The notes beneath the pieces were generated by a model, which saw nothing but the letters and a program-made list of their open reading frames with translations, had not been told where the DNA came from and searched no databases. This document shows, one piece after another, positions 17,799-26,256 of a stretch of DNA of 64,000 nucleotides. Source of the stretch: Thauera sp. 2A1 (GTDB lineage: Bacteria; Pseudomonadota; Gammaproteobacteria; Burkholderiales; Rhodocyclaceae); the NCBI RefSeq assembly GCF_009469595.2, contig NZ_SSXV01000020.1:1-64000 (forward strand), written 5' to 3'. The position numbers and the translations under genes were made by a program. The stretch's first letter is position 1. Each line of letters begins with the position of its first letter.

Positions 17799-18914
17799 AT
17801 GTCCCGTCTTCTACCTCCTCAGGCCGGCGCGCTGCTGACCATCGATCTCGACGCGATCCGTGACAACTGGCTGACCCTGAAGGGCAGGCTCGGCGGCGCG
17901 GCGGACTGCGCGGCCGTGGTCAAGGCCGATGCCTATGGCCTGGGCGCGCGCAAGGTCGCGCCGGCGCTGTACCAGGCCGGCTGCCGCCACTTCTTCGTCG
18001 CCCATCTTGCCGAAGCCATCGACCTGCGGCCCGTGCTCGCCGCCGATACGGCCATCTACGTGCTGCACGGCGTGCATCCTGGTGCCGAGGCGGAATGTGC
18101 CGCGCACGGCCTGGTGCCGGTGATCAACAGCCTGCACCAGCTCACCGCCTGGCGCTCGCTGGCGCGGCAGTCGGGCAAGGTGCTGCCGGCCGTCCTGCAG
18201 GTCGACACCGGCATGGCGCGCCTGGGCCTGGCGGCCGACGAGCTGGATCGCGTCGCCGCCGACCACGGCCTGCTCGCCGGCATCGAGCTGAAGTTCGTCA
18301 TGAGCCACCTCGCCAGCGCGGAGGATCAGGCCAGCCCCCTCAACCGGATGCAACTGGAAAACTTTCGCGCCGCCCTGGCGCGCCTGCCGGCTACCCGCGC
18401 CAGCCTCGCCAACTCGTCGGGCATCTTCCTCGGCCCGGACTACCACTTCGACCTGGTGCGGCCGGGCGCGGCGCTCTATGGCGTGGCGCCGGTCGCGGGT
18501 CAGCCCAACCCACTGCGTCCGGTCATCCGGCTGCAGGGCAAGGTCCTGCAGACGCGCACCATCGAGGCCGGCACGGCGGTGGGCTATTCCCATACCTGGA
18601 CCGCGCAACGGCCCTCGCGCATCGCCACCGTGGCGGTCGGCTACGCCGATGGCTACCTGCGCAGCCTGAGCAATCGCGGCGAGGTGCACGTCGACAGCGT
18701 GCGCCTGCCCATCGTCGGCAACGTGTCGATGGACACCATCACCGTCGACATCACGGATGTTCCCGAAGGCAGGGTCGGCGAGGGGGCGCTGGTCGACCTG
18801 GCCTATCCCGGCCACGGCGTCGACGACATCGCCGGCCGCGCCGGCACCATCGGCTACGAGATTCTGACCAGCCTCGGCAACCGCTACAGCCGCGCCTACC
18901 TGGGCGCCATGTGA
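17799..18914 (+). CDS. alr: Alanine racemase (catabolic, PLP-dependent)
   Basis: 371 aa from the ATG at 17799, which has AGGAA just upstream; a GTG at 17775 would add eight residues. The PLP lysine lies in AAVVKADAYGLG near residue 41, and the catalytic tyrosine region of the C-terminal domain is GTAVGYSHTW. It interconverts L- and D-alanine so that imported L-alanine can be oxidised by DadA. Because it is co-oriented with dadA and the symporter gene, it is best read as the dadX-type catabolic racemase, though it could also serve cell-wall synthesis. Confidence 0.93.
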   Translation: MSRLLPPQAGALLTIDLDAIRDNWLTLKGRLGGAADCAAVVKADAYGLGARKVAPALYQAGCRHFFVAHLAEAIDLRPVLAADTAIYVLHGVHPGAEAECAAHGLVPVINSLHQLTAWRSLARQSGKVLPAVLQVDTGMARLGLAADELDRVAADHGLLAGIELKFVMSHLASAEDQASPLNRMQLENFRAALARLPATRASLANSSGIFLGPDYHFDLVRPGAALYGVAPVAGQPNPLRPVIRLQGKVLQTRTIEAGTAVGYSHTWTAQRPSRIATVAVGYADGYLRSLSNRGEVHVDSVRLPIVGNVSMDTITVDITDVPEGRVGEGALVDLAYPGHGVDDIAGRAGTIGYEILTSLGNRYSRAYLGAM

Positions 18915-18918
18915 GGGG

Positions 18919-18942
18919 CGCGGTCGCGCGCGCGCGACCGCG
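18919..18942. terminator. GC palindrome after alr, possible terminator
   Basis: A perfect 24-bp palindrome (CGCGGTCGCGCG and its complement) begins 5 bp after the alr stop and is followed by TTCGTCTAT. The hairpin is strong, but there is no real T-run, so factor-independent termination is uncertain. Confidence 0.4.
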
Positions 18943-19042
18943 TTCGTCTATACTGCCGCCGGGTGTCAGAGTCGCCGACAGCGACGTGACAGGTTCACGC
19001 GAAGGTCGGGCCGCCTCGCGAACAGCTTCGAGCGTGAACTTC

Positions 19043-20302
19043 ATGACATCCGACACCATCCAGTGGGTCGCCGCGTTTCTTTTCGCGGTGGCACTGATCC
19101 ACACCTTCTCGACCCGGTTCTTCGAGCATCTGGCCCACACCCAGCCCGATCATGCGGGCATCTGGCACTTGCTGGGCGAAGTCGAGGTCGTCTTCGGCTT
19201 CTGGGCGCTGATCCTGGTCCTGGCGATGTTCGCCATCGACGGTTCGGCGCCAGCCATCGCCTACGTCGAGTCGCGCAACTTCACCGAACCGCTGTTCGTC
19301 TTCGCGATCATGGTGATCGCGGCCACCCGTCCGATCCTGCGCACCGCGACCAGGGGGGTGCGCCTGCTGGCTGCTTGCCTGCGGCTGCCGGGCAGCCTGG
19401 GTTACTACATCACGGTGATGGCGATCATTCCGCTGCTCGGGTCGTTCATCACCGAGCCTGCGGCAATGACGCTGGCTGCGCTGATCCTGGCGGACCACTT
19501 CTTCGCCAGGGGCATCTCGTCGCGCCTGAAGTACGCCACCCTGGGCGTGCTGCTGGTCAATGTCTCGATCGGCGGCACCCTGACGTCGTTTGCCGCACCG
19601 CCGGTGCTGATGGTGGCCGGCAAGTGGGGCTGGGACGTCGCGTTCATGATGACCACGTTCGGCTGGAAGGCGGCCATCGCGGTCTTCATCAATGCCGTCG
19701 CGGTGGCCTGGCTGTTCCGCAGGGAGCTGGCCAGGCTGCCGCTGATGGCGGATGACGACGGCGCGGTTCCGGTGCCCGTCCCGCTGGTCGTCGTGCATCT
19801 GCTGTTCCTGGCGGGCGTCGTCGTGTTCGCCCATCATCCGGCGATCTTCCTCGGCCTGTTCCTGTTCTTCCTCGGCGTGGCGAGCGCCTATCAGCAGCAT
19901 CAGGATCGGCTGATCCTGCGCGAGGGCTTGCTGGTCGCCTTCTTCCTCGCGGGCCTGGTCGTGCTGGGCGGGCTTCAGCAGTGGTGGCTGCAACCGGTGC
20001 TGATGGGCATGAGCAGCGATGCGGTGTTCGTCGGCGCCACGGTGATGACCGCGTTCACCGACAACGCGGCGCTGACCTACCTCGGTTCGCTGGTCGAAGG
20101 CTTGTCCGACGAATTCAAGTACGCGCTGGTCGCCGGCGCGGTGACCGGAGGCGGGCTGACGATCATCGCCAATGCGCCCAATCCGGCAGGAGTGGCGATC
20201 CTGAAGGGCCACCTCGAGGACGAGGCGGTCAATCCGCTGAGCCTGTTCGTGGCGGCCTTGCCGCCCACACTGGTGGCGATGGCGGCCTTCACCCTGCTGT
20301 AG
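19043..20302 (+). CDS. Putative Na+/H+ antiporter (DUF1504-type)
   Basis: 419 aa with 10-12 predicted membrane helices. Conserved segments such as IIPLLGSFITEPAAMTLAALIL, SIGGTLTSFAAPPVLMVAGKW and AFTDNAALTYLGSLVEG carry acidic and polar residues within helices, as expected for an ion antiporter. The family is annotated as a putative Na+/H+ antiporter in proteobacteria; activity here is by homology only. No strong Shine-Dalgarno precedes the ATG; a GTG nine bases upstream (19034) is an alternative start. Confidence 0.8.
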   Translation: MTSDTIQWVAAFLFAVALIHTFSTRFFEHLAHTQPDHAGIWHLLGEVEVVFGFWALILVLAMFAIDGSAPAIAYVESRNFTEPLFVFAIMVIAATRPILRTATRGVRLLAACLRLPGSLGYYITVMAIIPLLGSFITEPAAMTLAALILADHFFARGISSRLKYATLGVLLVNVSIGGTLTSFAAPPVLMVAGKWGWDVAFMMTTFGWKAAIAVFINAVAVAWLFRRELARLPLMADDDGAVPVPVPLVVVHLLFLAGVVVFAHHPAIFLGLFLFFLGVASAYQQHQDRLILREGLLVAFFLAGLVVLGGLQQWWLQPVLMGMSSDAVFVGATVMTAFTDNAALTYLGSLVEGLSDEFKYALVAGAVTGGGLTIIANAPNPAGVAILKGHLEDEAVNPLSLFVAALPPTLVAMAAFTLL

Positions 20303-20468
20303 CGGCGCTGGCCGGCAGAGCTGCGGAGCAGTTGGCAAGTTTCGCGCACGCGTGCGCCCGGCGCCCCGCGTGCGATTGAGCGGTGAGGAATGTCGTTCGG
20401 TGCCGCACCCGATCGAGTTGCCGATGCCACGCATTCAGCCGGCGGCGCTTCGGGTCGGCAGCAATCTG

Positions 20469-20497
20469 TTACCGTAGAACTGAAAAAGGACTATATT
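20469..20497 (+). promoter_or_regulatory. Possible promoter of the Phd/RelE-type module
   Basis: TTACCG and TATATT are separated by 17 bp in an A+T-rich patch, 30 bp before the antitoxin start. The -10 fits the sigma-70 consensus well; the -35 is weak, as is common for autoregulated toxin-antitoxin operons. Confidence 0.35.
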
Positions 20498-20527
20498 AAG
20501 TCTCAATTGGATCAGGCGAGCCAGGCA

Positions 20528-20803
20528 ATGCGTTACTCATCTCAAGTCAAACCAATCAGTTACCTGAAGGCCAATGCTGCCGAAGTGCTGAAACAACTGG
20601 CTGACCAGCGTGAGCCCATGGTCATCACGCAAAATGGCGAAGCCAAGGCCGTGCTGCAGGACGTCGCGTCCTTCGAAGAAACCCAGGAAACGCTGGCACT
20701 GCTCAAGATCCTGGCGCTCGGCAATCAGGACATCGACGCGGGGCGGCTCAGGCCGGCGGCTGACGTGGTAGCCCGCTTGCGCGCGAAGCGAGCCGGGGAC
20801 TGA
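20528..20803 (+). CDS. Phd/YefM family antitoxin
   Basis: 91 aa. MRYSSQVKPISYLKANAAEVLKQL followed by PMVITQNGEAKAVLQDVASFEETQETLALLK is the classic Phd/YefM DNA-binding dimer fold, and the C-terminal part would wrap the toxin. Its stop shares a base with the ATG of the downstream RelE/ParE-type gene (TGATG). It neutralises that toxin and represses the operon. The A+T-rich leader contrasts with neighbours and suggests acquisition. Confidence 0.9.
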   Translation: MRYSSQVKPISYLKANAAEVLKQLADQREPMVITQNGEAKAVLQDVASFEETQETLALLKILALGNQDIDAGRLRPAADVVARLRAKRAGD

Positions 20804-21144
20804 TGGTCGGACAAGCGAAGCGCTACGAGGTCCTGCTCACCCAAGGCGCAGAACAGGATCTCGAGTCCATCCACGACTACATCGCCGAGTTCGACTGCGT
20901 GGCCAACGCCAACTACGTTCTGGACCAGTTGATGGAGGTTGTGGAGAGTCTGGCGCAGTTCCCCGAGCGAGGCAGCTACCCGAAGGAACTGGTGGCGCTG
21001 GGCATCAAGGAGTACCGCCAGACCGCGTTCAAACCCTATCGGGTGATCTACCGCGTGTTGGGCAGTCAGGTCGTCATCCACGTGATCGTCGATGGCCGCC
21101 GTGACATGCAGTCGCTGCTGGCCCGGCGGCTTCTCGGGGGCTGA
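20803..21144 (+). CDS. RelE/ParE family toxin
   Basis: 113 aa. The RelE/ParE fold is visible: RYEVLLTQGAEQDLESIHDYIAE, then LAQFPERGSYPKEL and YRQTAFKPYRVIYRVLGSQVVIHVIVDGRRD. Members act as mRNA interferases (RelE) or gyrase poisons (ParE), and sequence alone does not decide between them. It is translationally coupled to the Phd-type antitoxin. Immediately downstream (from 21148) begins a broken LysR gene, so the toxin gene lies at an insertion or recombination boundary. Confidence 0.9.
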   Translation: MVGQAKRYEVLLTQGAEQDLESIHDYIAEFDCVANANYVLDQLMEVVESLAQFPERGSYPKELVALGIKEYRQTAFKPYRVIYRVLGSQVVIHVIVDGRRDMQSLLARRLLGG

Positions 21145-21147
21145 CCG

Positions 21148-21433
21148 GCGGCCTCGACCAGGTGCGGGCTGGTCATCACCAGGCCCTGGCGCGCGGCCTC
21201 GATGGCCATCAGGCTCTGGTCGAAGTGAATGCGCGGGATGGCGGCGATCTGCGTGTCGGCCAAGGTGTTGTAGGTGCGAAGTCAGGTGGGCCAGTGCGGC
21301 TGCAGCGTCGTCATCAGCAGCGTGGCGCGCACGAGGGCGTCCGGCGCGCGCAGATCCAGCGGTGCAAGGTAGCGCGGGTTGCCGTAGATGCGGCTTTCGT
21401 CCTGCAGCAGCGTCGCATCTAGCTCGGGCGCGC
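21148..21433 (-). pseudogene. Fragment of LysR regulator gene, duplicate of 22892-23185
   Basis: This stretch is an obvious diverged copy of the effector-domain part of the intact LysR gene at 22716-23630. It encodes QIAAIPRIHFDQSLMAIEAA and LVMTSPHLVEA in the same orientation, with a 6-nt deletion (QGQGLV reduced to QGLV) and point changes that break the frame. Only about 286 nt remain; the DNA-binding part and the C-terminus are missing. Both ends are sharp, next to the RelE-type toxin gene and the CSD-DUF1294 gene. Confidence 0.85.
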
Positions 21434-21447
21434 TTACGACATGACAG

Positions 21448-22062
21448 CTACGCAACACTCATCACCGCGCGCAACAAGGCTGCGCCGCGGTCGGTGGTCA
21501 GCCAGCCCAATGCCGCACAATTGGCGATCACCGTAAGCCAGAAGACCCACTGGAATTCCTGCTTGCTCGACTTGTGCCGCAGCAGCCGCTGCGCCGCCAG
21601 CGCACCCGGCCAGCCGCCGACGAGGGCAAAGAGGTGGAGTGTGCTTTCGCGGGTGCGCCAATGCCCATTTCGCGCAGCAGATTTGTCCCACCAGTAAACG
21701 CAGAAGGCGACCACGCTCGCCACTGCGTAGAGGCCCAATACGACGACCGGAAACCTGCCGGCGAGCCCGCCCGCAGCGAGGGCGGCGACGAAACCCAGCG
21801 TCAGCAGCACAGGCAGTTTGCTGGTACCGGGCCGCCTCGGTGCCGACACGCGCTGGCCGACGTGCGCCACCCGGGCGGCGCGCGGACGCCCCTTGGGATC
21901 GGCCGTCAACTCGTAAGTCACCAGTTCGCCGCCGCCGGGCCTGTCCGAGCCGTCGACGAATGCCTTGATATGGAGGAAAACCGGCTCGCCGCCGCCGTTT
22001 GGCGCGATGAAGCCGAAGCCCTGGTCGTCCTTCCAGGTGGTGATCTTTCCTTGATGGCGCAT
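21448..22062 (-). CDS. Cold-shock domain fused to DUF1294 membrane domain
   Basis: 204 aa. Residues 1-65 form a cold-shock/OB-fold domain (GKITTWKDDQGFGFIAPNGG, VFLHIKAF), expected to bind single-stranded nucleic acid. The C-terminal half has about four membrane helices and the DUF1294 signature (YWWDKSAARNGHWRTRESTLHLFALVGGWPGAL, FQWVFWLTV). This fusion is widespread in proteobacteria, with no defined role. It lies between the duplicated LysR sequences, and its start is close to the decayed brnT on the other strand. Confidence 0.92.
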   Translation of the reverse strand: MRHQGKITTWKDDQGFGFIAPNGGGEPVFLHIKAFVDGSDRPGGGELVTYELTADPKGRPRAARVAHVGQRVSAPRRPGTSKLPVLLTLGFVAALAAGGLAGRFPVVVLGLYAVASVVAFCVYWWDKSAARNGHWRTRESTLHLFALVGGWPGALAAQRLLRHKSSKQEFQWVFWLTVIANCAALGWLTTDRGAALLRAVMSVA

Positions 22063-22128
22063 GAGCGAGTCGTCCGAATTGCGAGCGGCATATTATGGCG
22101 ACAATCCACAATGGGCGCCTGTGACGTG

Positions 22129-22224
22129 GGTTGCGCTCGACGTGACACGCTTCGAATCATCTCCGCGCGCAAGGCCAACGACAGGGAAGTCAGGCACTAT
22201 GAAAACACCACGCGTGACAATTGA
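22129..22224 (+). pseudogene. brnT-type toxin, C-terminal remnant
   Basis: The frame reads GCARRDTLRIISARKANDRE followed by VRHYENTTRDN and a stop, overlapping the start of the downstream antitoxin-like gene. LRIISARKA..RE is the conserved C-terminal strand and helix of BrnT ribonuclease toxins. The N-terminal two thirds are absent, replaced by the start of the CSD-DUF1294 gene. No proper start codon and ribosome site precede it, so it is a remnant. Confidence 0.65.
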
Positions 22225-22534
22225 CCCTAGCGACCCCGCCTCCATGGCGCTCGGGCGCATCGACGCGGCGCGTGTCGATGAGGCCGACGAGGAGGAGCTG
22301 GCGAGGCAAGCCGCTGCCGACGAGGCCGAGGCCATGCAGGACACAGCGAAATTCGCGCGGCGTGTCCGCCGGCGTCTGGGTCTGAGCCAGGCGGAGCTTT
22401 CCGAACGGATCGACGTTCCGCTGGAAACCATCCGCAATTGGGAGCAGGGCAAGCGCAGTCCCACGGGTGCGGCCAAGGCGCTGCTCAAGGTGCTGGACAA
22501 GGCACCCGAAGCAGCGCTTGCAGCCTTGAATTGA
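22199..22534 (+). CDS. XRE-family antitoxin-like DNA-binding protein
   Basis: 111 aa from the ATG at 22199 (AGGGAAG upstream). An acidic, alanine-rich N-terminal half (ADEEELARQAAADEAEAMQD) precedes a Cro/C1-type helix-turn-helix: RRRLGLSQAELSERIDVPLE then TIRNWEQGKRSPTGAAKALL. Genes of this type commonly follow brnT-like toxin genes and serve as antitoxin and repressor. Here the toxin survives only as a 32-codon fragment, so this looks like an orphan antitoxin. Confidence 0.85.
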   Translation: MKTPRVTIDPSDPASMALGRIDAARVDEADEEELARQAAADEAEAMQDTAKFARRVRRRLGLSQAELSERIDVPLETIRNWEQGKRSPTGAAKALLKVLDKAPEAALAALN

Positions 22535-22715
22535 AGTCCGATTCGCGCGCCGCCATCGTCCTCGTAGCCAGCCCTTAGCCAGCGGGCCAGCGAAACGACC
22601 GACCCAACCTCGGGAACCGCTCGTGGAAACCCCCGACACGATCCACGCCTTCTGAACATCATCGAGTGCTTTGGCCGCTTTCCCTGTTGCAGGGTGCTTG
22701 CTGCGCCGGGAAATC

Positions 22716-23630
22716 TCATGACAGGCGGTCAACAGGTGTCCGGCCCGCACCGGCCGCCTCGTCGATCAACCACTGCTTGACCGTGGCTGCCGCCGGCCGC
22801 AGCGGCAGCCTGGCGTGGTGCACCAGGTAGTAGCCCTGAGTCAGCGGCAGCACCTGCGCGAAGGGTTCCACCAGCGAACCTTCGGCCAGTTCGGCCTCGA
22901 CCAGATGCGGGCTGGTCATCACCAGGCCCTGGCCCTGGCGCGCGGCCTCGATCGCCATCAGGCTCTGGTCGAAGTGGATGCGCGGGATCGCGGCGATCTG
23001 CGCATCCGACAGCCCGCTGTAGGTGCGCAGCCAGGTCGGCCAGTGCGGCTGCAGCGTCGTCACCAGCAGCGTGGCGCGCACGACGTGGTCCGGCGCGCGC
23101 AGCGCCAGCGGCGCGAGGTAGCGCGGGCTGCCATAGACGCGGCTCTCGTCCTGCAGCAGCAGCGTCGCGTCGAGCTCGGGCGCGCGGCCGTCGAAATAGC
23201 GGATGGCGAGGTCGATCGGCTCGCGCTCCAGGTCGATGACCTGCGGCGTGGCGTTCAGATGCAGCTCGATGGCCGGATGCTGGCGCAGCAGGTTCGCCAT
23301 GCGGCTGGCGAACCACTTGGTGGCGAAGCCGGGCGGCATCGACAGCCACACCGCGCTGTTGCGGCTGTCGCGCAACTTGTTGCTGGCGTCGGCGATCTGC
23401 GCCAGCGCCGGCTGGATGCGCTTCCAGTAGCCCAGCGCCTCTTCGGTCGGCTGCACCTGGCGGACCTGGCGCACGAACAGCGCGACACCGAGCCATTCCT
23501 CCAGCTTCTGGATCTGCTGGCCGACGGCGCCCGGGGTCACGAAAAGTTCTGCCGCAGCAACAGAAAAACTGCCGGTGCGCATGGCGGCATCGAAGGCAAC
23601 AAGCGCTTTCAGTGGAGGATAGCGGTTCAT
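22716..23630 (-). CDS. LysR family transcriptional regulator (GcvA-like)
   Basis: 304 aa. The N-terminal winged helix is MNRYPPLKALVAFDAAMRTG then SFSVAAAELFVTPGAVGQQIQKLEEWLG. The effector domain follows (PPGFATKWFASRMANLL, IDLAIRYFDG). It is divergent from an MFS transporter gene (99 bp between starts), which it probably regulates, as is usual for the family. A partial second copy of its effector region lies 1.7 kb downstream at 21148-21433. Confidence 0.93.
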   Translation of the reverse strand: MNRYPPLKALVAFDAAMRTGSFSVAAAELFVTPGAVGQQIQKLEEWLGVALFVRQVRQVQPTEEALGYWKRIQPALAQIADASNKLRDSRNSAVWLSMPPGFATKWFASRMANLLRQHPAIELHLNATPQVIDLEREPIDLAIRYFDGRAPELDATLLLQDESRVYGSPRYLAPLALRAPDHVVRATLLVTTLQPHWPTWLRTYSGLSDAQIAAIPRIHFDQSLMAIEAARQGQGLVMTSPHLVEAELAEGSLVEPFAQVLPLTQGYYLVHHARLPLRPAAATVKQWLIDEAAGAGRTPVDRLS

Positions 23631-23728
23631 GGCATAGAAAATCTATTGCATGGCGCATCTTAGATCGTTTGTCGGCCGCATGCCGCGCCGGACACAATCG
23701 GCCGCATGTGAAAACCGGAGGTCGAGCC

Positions 23729-24958
23729 ATGTTCCACACCCTGCGCCGCCCCGGCGTGCTGGTCGTGACCCTCGCCGCTGCGGGCATCCTGATGGTCACG
23801 ATGGGCATCCGGCAGTCGTTCGGACTCTTCGTCAGCCCCCTCAACAGCACCACCGGCATGGGTGTGGCCACCGTCAGCCTGGCGCTGGCGGTCGGCCAGT
23901 TCAGTTGGGGCGCGATCCAGTCCGTCGCTGGCGCGCTGGCCGACCGCTACGGCGTGCGGGTGGTACTGGTGGCCGGCCTGCTCATGCTTGCGGCCGGTTG
24001 TGCGGCGACGCCTTTCGTCGGCGATGGCTTCGGCCTGGCGGTGAGCCTGGGCCTGCTCGCCTCGATGGGGTCGGGGATCGGCAGCTTCTCGGTGCTGATC
24101 GGCGCGGCGGCGCAGCGCCTGCCGGCCGACGCGCAAGCTGCGGCGTCGGGCGTGATCAACGCCGGCGGCTCGTTCGGCCAGTTCGTGTTCGCGCCCCTGC
24201 TGCAGAAGCTGATCCAGTCGGTCGGCTGGATGGGCGCGATGTGGGCGATGGCGCTCGCGGCGCTGGCCGCGCTGCCGCTGGTCGGCCGGCTCACGCCTGC
24301 GGGCGGTGCGACGACGGCCGCACCGGCGGCAGCGTCGGACGACGGCCAGCGCCTCGGCCAGGCCGTACGCGAGGCGCTGAAGGACCGGAGCTACCTGCTG
24401 CTGCATGCCGGCTTCTTCACCTGTGGCTTCCACATCGCCTTCCTCGTCACCCACCTGCCCGGCGAGGTCGATCTGTGCGGCCTGCCGCCCGCGGTGGCGA
24501 GCACCTCGCTCGCCATCATCGGCCTGGCCAATGTGTTCGGCAGCCTGTTCGCCGGCTCGTGGGTGGCGCGCTACCGCAGCAAGCATGTGCTGGCGCTGAT
24601 GTACGGGTCGCGCGCGCTGCTGATCGCCTGGTACCTGCTGATGCCACCCACCGCATGGACCTACTACCTGTTCGCTGCCGGGCTGGGCTTCACCTGGCTC
24701 GCCACCGTGCCGCCGACGGCGGCGCTCGTCGGCAAGCTGTTCGGCACGCGCTATCTGGCGACGCTCTTCGGCCTCACCCTGCTGTCGCACCAGGTCGGTG
24801 GCTTTCTCGGTGCCTGGCTGGGCGGCATCGCGTTGAGCCGCTTCGGCGACTTCTCGTGGATGTGGTACGCCGACATGGCACTCGCGGCGGCCGCCGCGCT
24901 GGTCAACCTGCCCATCCGCGAGGCGCCGCTGCCACGACTGGAAGCCAGCGCCGCCTGA
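23729..24958 (+). CDS. MFS transporter (OxlT/monocarboxylate-like)
   Basis: 409 aa from the ATG at 23729, which has GGAGG 8 nt upstream. Twelve membrane helices are expected, with MGIRQSFGLFVSPLN in helix 1 and ADRYGVRVVLV in the loop between helices 2 and 3. A central hydrophilic loop lies around residue 195 (AAPAAASDDGQRLG). The N-terminal pattern resembles MFS carriers of organic acids in the oxalate/formate and monocarboxylate group; the substrate is not known. It is divergent from the LysR gene and followed by a MaoC gene. Confidence 0.9.
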   Translation: MFHTLRRPGVLVVTLAAAGILMVTMGIRQSFGLFVSPLNSTTGMGVATVSLALAVGQFSWGAIQSVAGALADRYGVRVVLVAGLLMLAAGCAATPFVGDGFGLAVSLGLLASMGSGIGSFSVLIGAAAQRLPADAQAAASGVINAGGSFGQFVFAPLLQKLIQSVGWMGAMWAMALAALAALPLVGRLTPAGGATTAAPAAASDDGQRLGQAVREALKDRSYLLLHAGFFTCGFHIAFLVTHLPGEVDLCGLPPAVASTSLAIIGLANVFGSLFAGSWVARYRSKHVLALMYGSRALLIAWYLLMPPTAWTYYLFAAGLGFTWLATVPPTAALVGKLFGTRYLATLFGLTLLSHQVGGFLGAWLGGIALSRFGDFSWMWYADMALAAAAALVNLPIREAPLPRLEASAA

Positions 24959-25044
24959 GCGGGCATCATCCTCCGAGGGCGCGGCCTGCCGTCCGCAGCG
25001 GTCGCTCCCGATGAATTCGATCACACCCCAAGGACGTTTCGACG

Positions 25045-25494
25045 ATGACGACAACCCACTACCTCGACGACCTGACCGTCGGCCAGAAATTCGGCTCCGG
25101 CCACCTGACGCTGGAGCTCGACGCGATCCGGCGCTTCGCCGGCGAGTTCGATCCGCAGCCCTTCCATCTCGACGACGAAGCCGCGCAGGCGACGATCTTC
25201 CGCGGCCTGGCAGCCAGCGGCTGGCACACCGCCGCGCTGACGATGCGGCTGCTGGTGGAGAGCGAGTTCCGCCCCGCCGGCGGCATCGTCGGCGCCGGCG
25301 TGGACGAGCTGCGCTGGCCGCGCCCGGTGCGCCCGGGCGACGAACTGCGCGTCGAATCCGAGGTGCTGGAGCTGCGGCCGTCCAAATCGCGCCCGCAACA
25401 GGGCATCGCCCGGCTGCGGGTGACGACGCTCAACCAGGACGGCGAGGTGCTGCAGACCTATGTGGCGAGCCTGGTGATGCAGCGCCGCCCCTGA
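25045..25494 (+). CDS. MaoC family (R)-hydratase-like protein
   Basis: 149 aa with a single hot-dog fold. The hydratase motif is visible as DAIRRFAGEFDPQPFHLDDEAA (catalytic Asp and His in DPQPFH), then FRGLAASGWHTAALTMRLLV. MaoC proteins hydrate trans-2-enoyl-CoA or act on related acyl-CoAs. It is downstream of the MFS gene by 86 bp and may share its transcript, suggesting metabolism of an imported acid; this is inference. Confidence 0.92.
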   Translation: MTTTHYLDDLTVGQKFGSGHLTLELDAIRRFAGEFDPQPFHLDDEAAQATIFRGLAASGWHTAALTMRLLVESEFRPAGGIVGAGVDELRWPRPVRPGDELRVESEVLELRPSKSRPQQGIARLRVTTLNQDGEVLQTYVASLVMQRRP

Positions 25495-25506
25495 GGCTCG
25501 CGTCGT

Positions 25507-26256
25507 CTAGTGCGCCGTCCTGCGCGCCGTCGCCGCCAGGGTGGCGAAGCTCAGGCCCACCAGCGTGCACACCACCGCCGCGCCGGCCGGCAGGTCCAGG
25601 ATGGCCGACAGCAGCAGGCCGGCGCCGTAGGCGATGGCGCCGATCGCGTAGGCGGCCGGCAGGCGGCGCCGGGCGAGGCCGCTGGCGCCCACCGCCGGCG
25701 CGATCAGGCTGGCGAACACCAGCAGCACGCCGACGAGTTGCACCGAGGCGGTGACGGTGAGCGCGAACAGCAGGTAGAAGCCGATGCGGCCCAGGCGCTC
25801 GCGCCCGGCGAACCACAGCAGCAGGATCAGCGCGTAGAGGGCCGCCACCGGCAGCAGGCGCGGCCAGCCCACCCACAGGATCTGCCCCGCCAGCAGGTCC
25901 TGCAGGTGCTCGCCGCCATGCGGGTTGTTGGCCAGCAGCAGGATGCCCGCCGCCGCCGCGGTGACGAACAGCAGGCCGATCAGCGCCTCCTGTACCTGGG
26001 GCCAGCGGCGCTCGGTCCAGTTCAGCAGGCAGGCGCCGGCCACCGCCGCGCCGGCAGCCGCGGCCTGCACCGCGAGCGGGCTGTCCCAGTCCAGCATCAT
26101 CGCGGCGATGACGCCGAGGCCGGCGACCTGCGCGATCGCCAGGTCGATGAAGATGATGCCCCGGCGCAGCACCTCGATGCCCAGCGGCACATGGGTGGCC
26201 AGCACCAGCAGGCCCGCCGCCAGTGGCGCGAGCAGCAGGGCGAGGTCGAAGCTCAT
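25507..26256 (-). CDS. ZnuB-type metal ABC transporter permease
   Basis: 249 aa with about eight membrane helices. The ABC-3 family signatures are GIEVLRRGIIFIDLAIAQVAGLG and LVGVLLVFASLIAPAVGA. It would form the membrane channel for zinc or manganese import. The ATG overlaps the stop of the substrate-binding protein gene (ATGA). No gene for the ATP-binding component lies beside it: the downstream gene is MaoC on the opposite strand. The ATPase must come from elsewhere. Confidence 0.9.
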   Translation of the reverse strand: MSFDLALLLAPLAAGLLVLATHVPLGIEVLRRGIIFIDLAIAQVAGLGVIAAMMLDWDSPLAVQAAAAGAAVAGACLLNWTERRWPQVQEALIGLLFVTAAAAGILLLANNPHGGEHLQDLLAGQILWVGWPRLLPVAALYALILLLWFAGRERLGRIGFYLLFALTVTASVQLVGVLLVFASLIAPAVGASGLARRRLPAAYAIGAIAYGAGLLLSAILDLPAGAAVVCTLVGLSFATLAATARRTAH

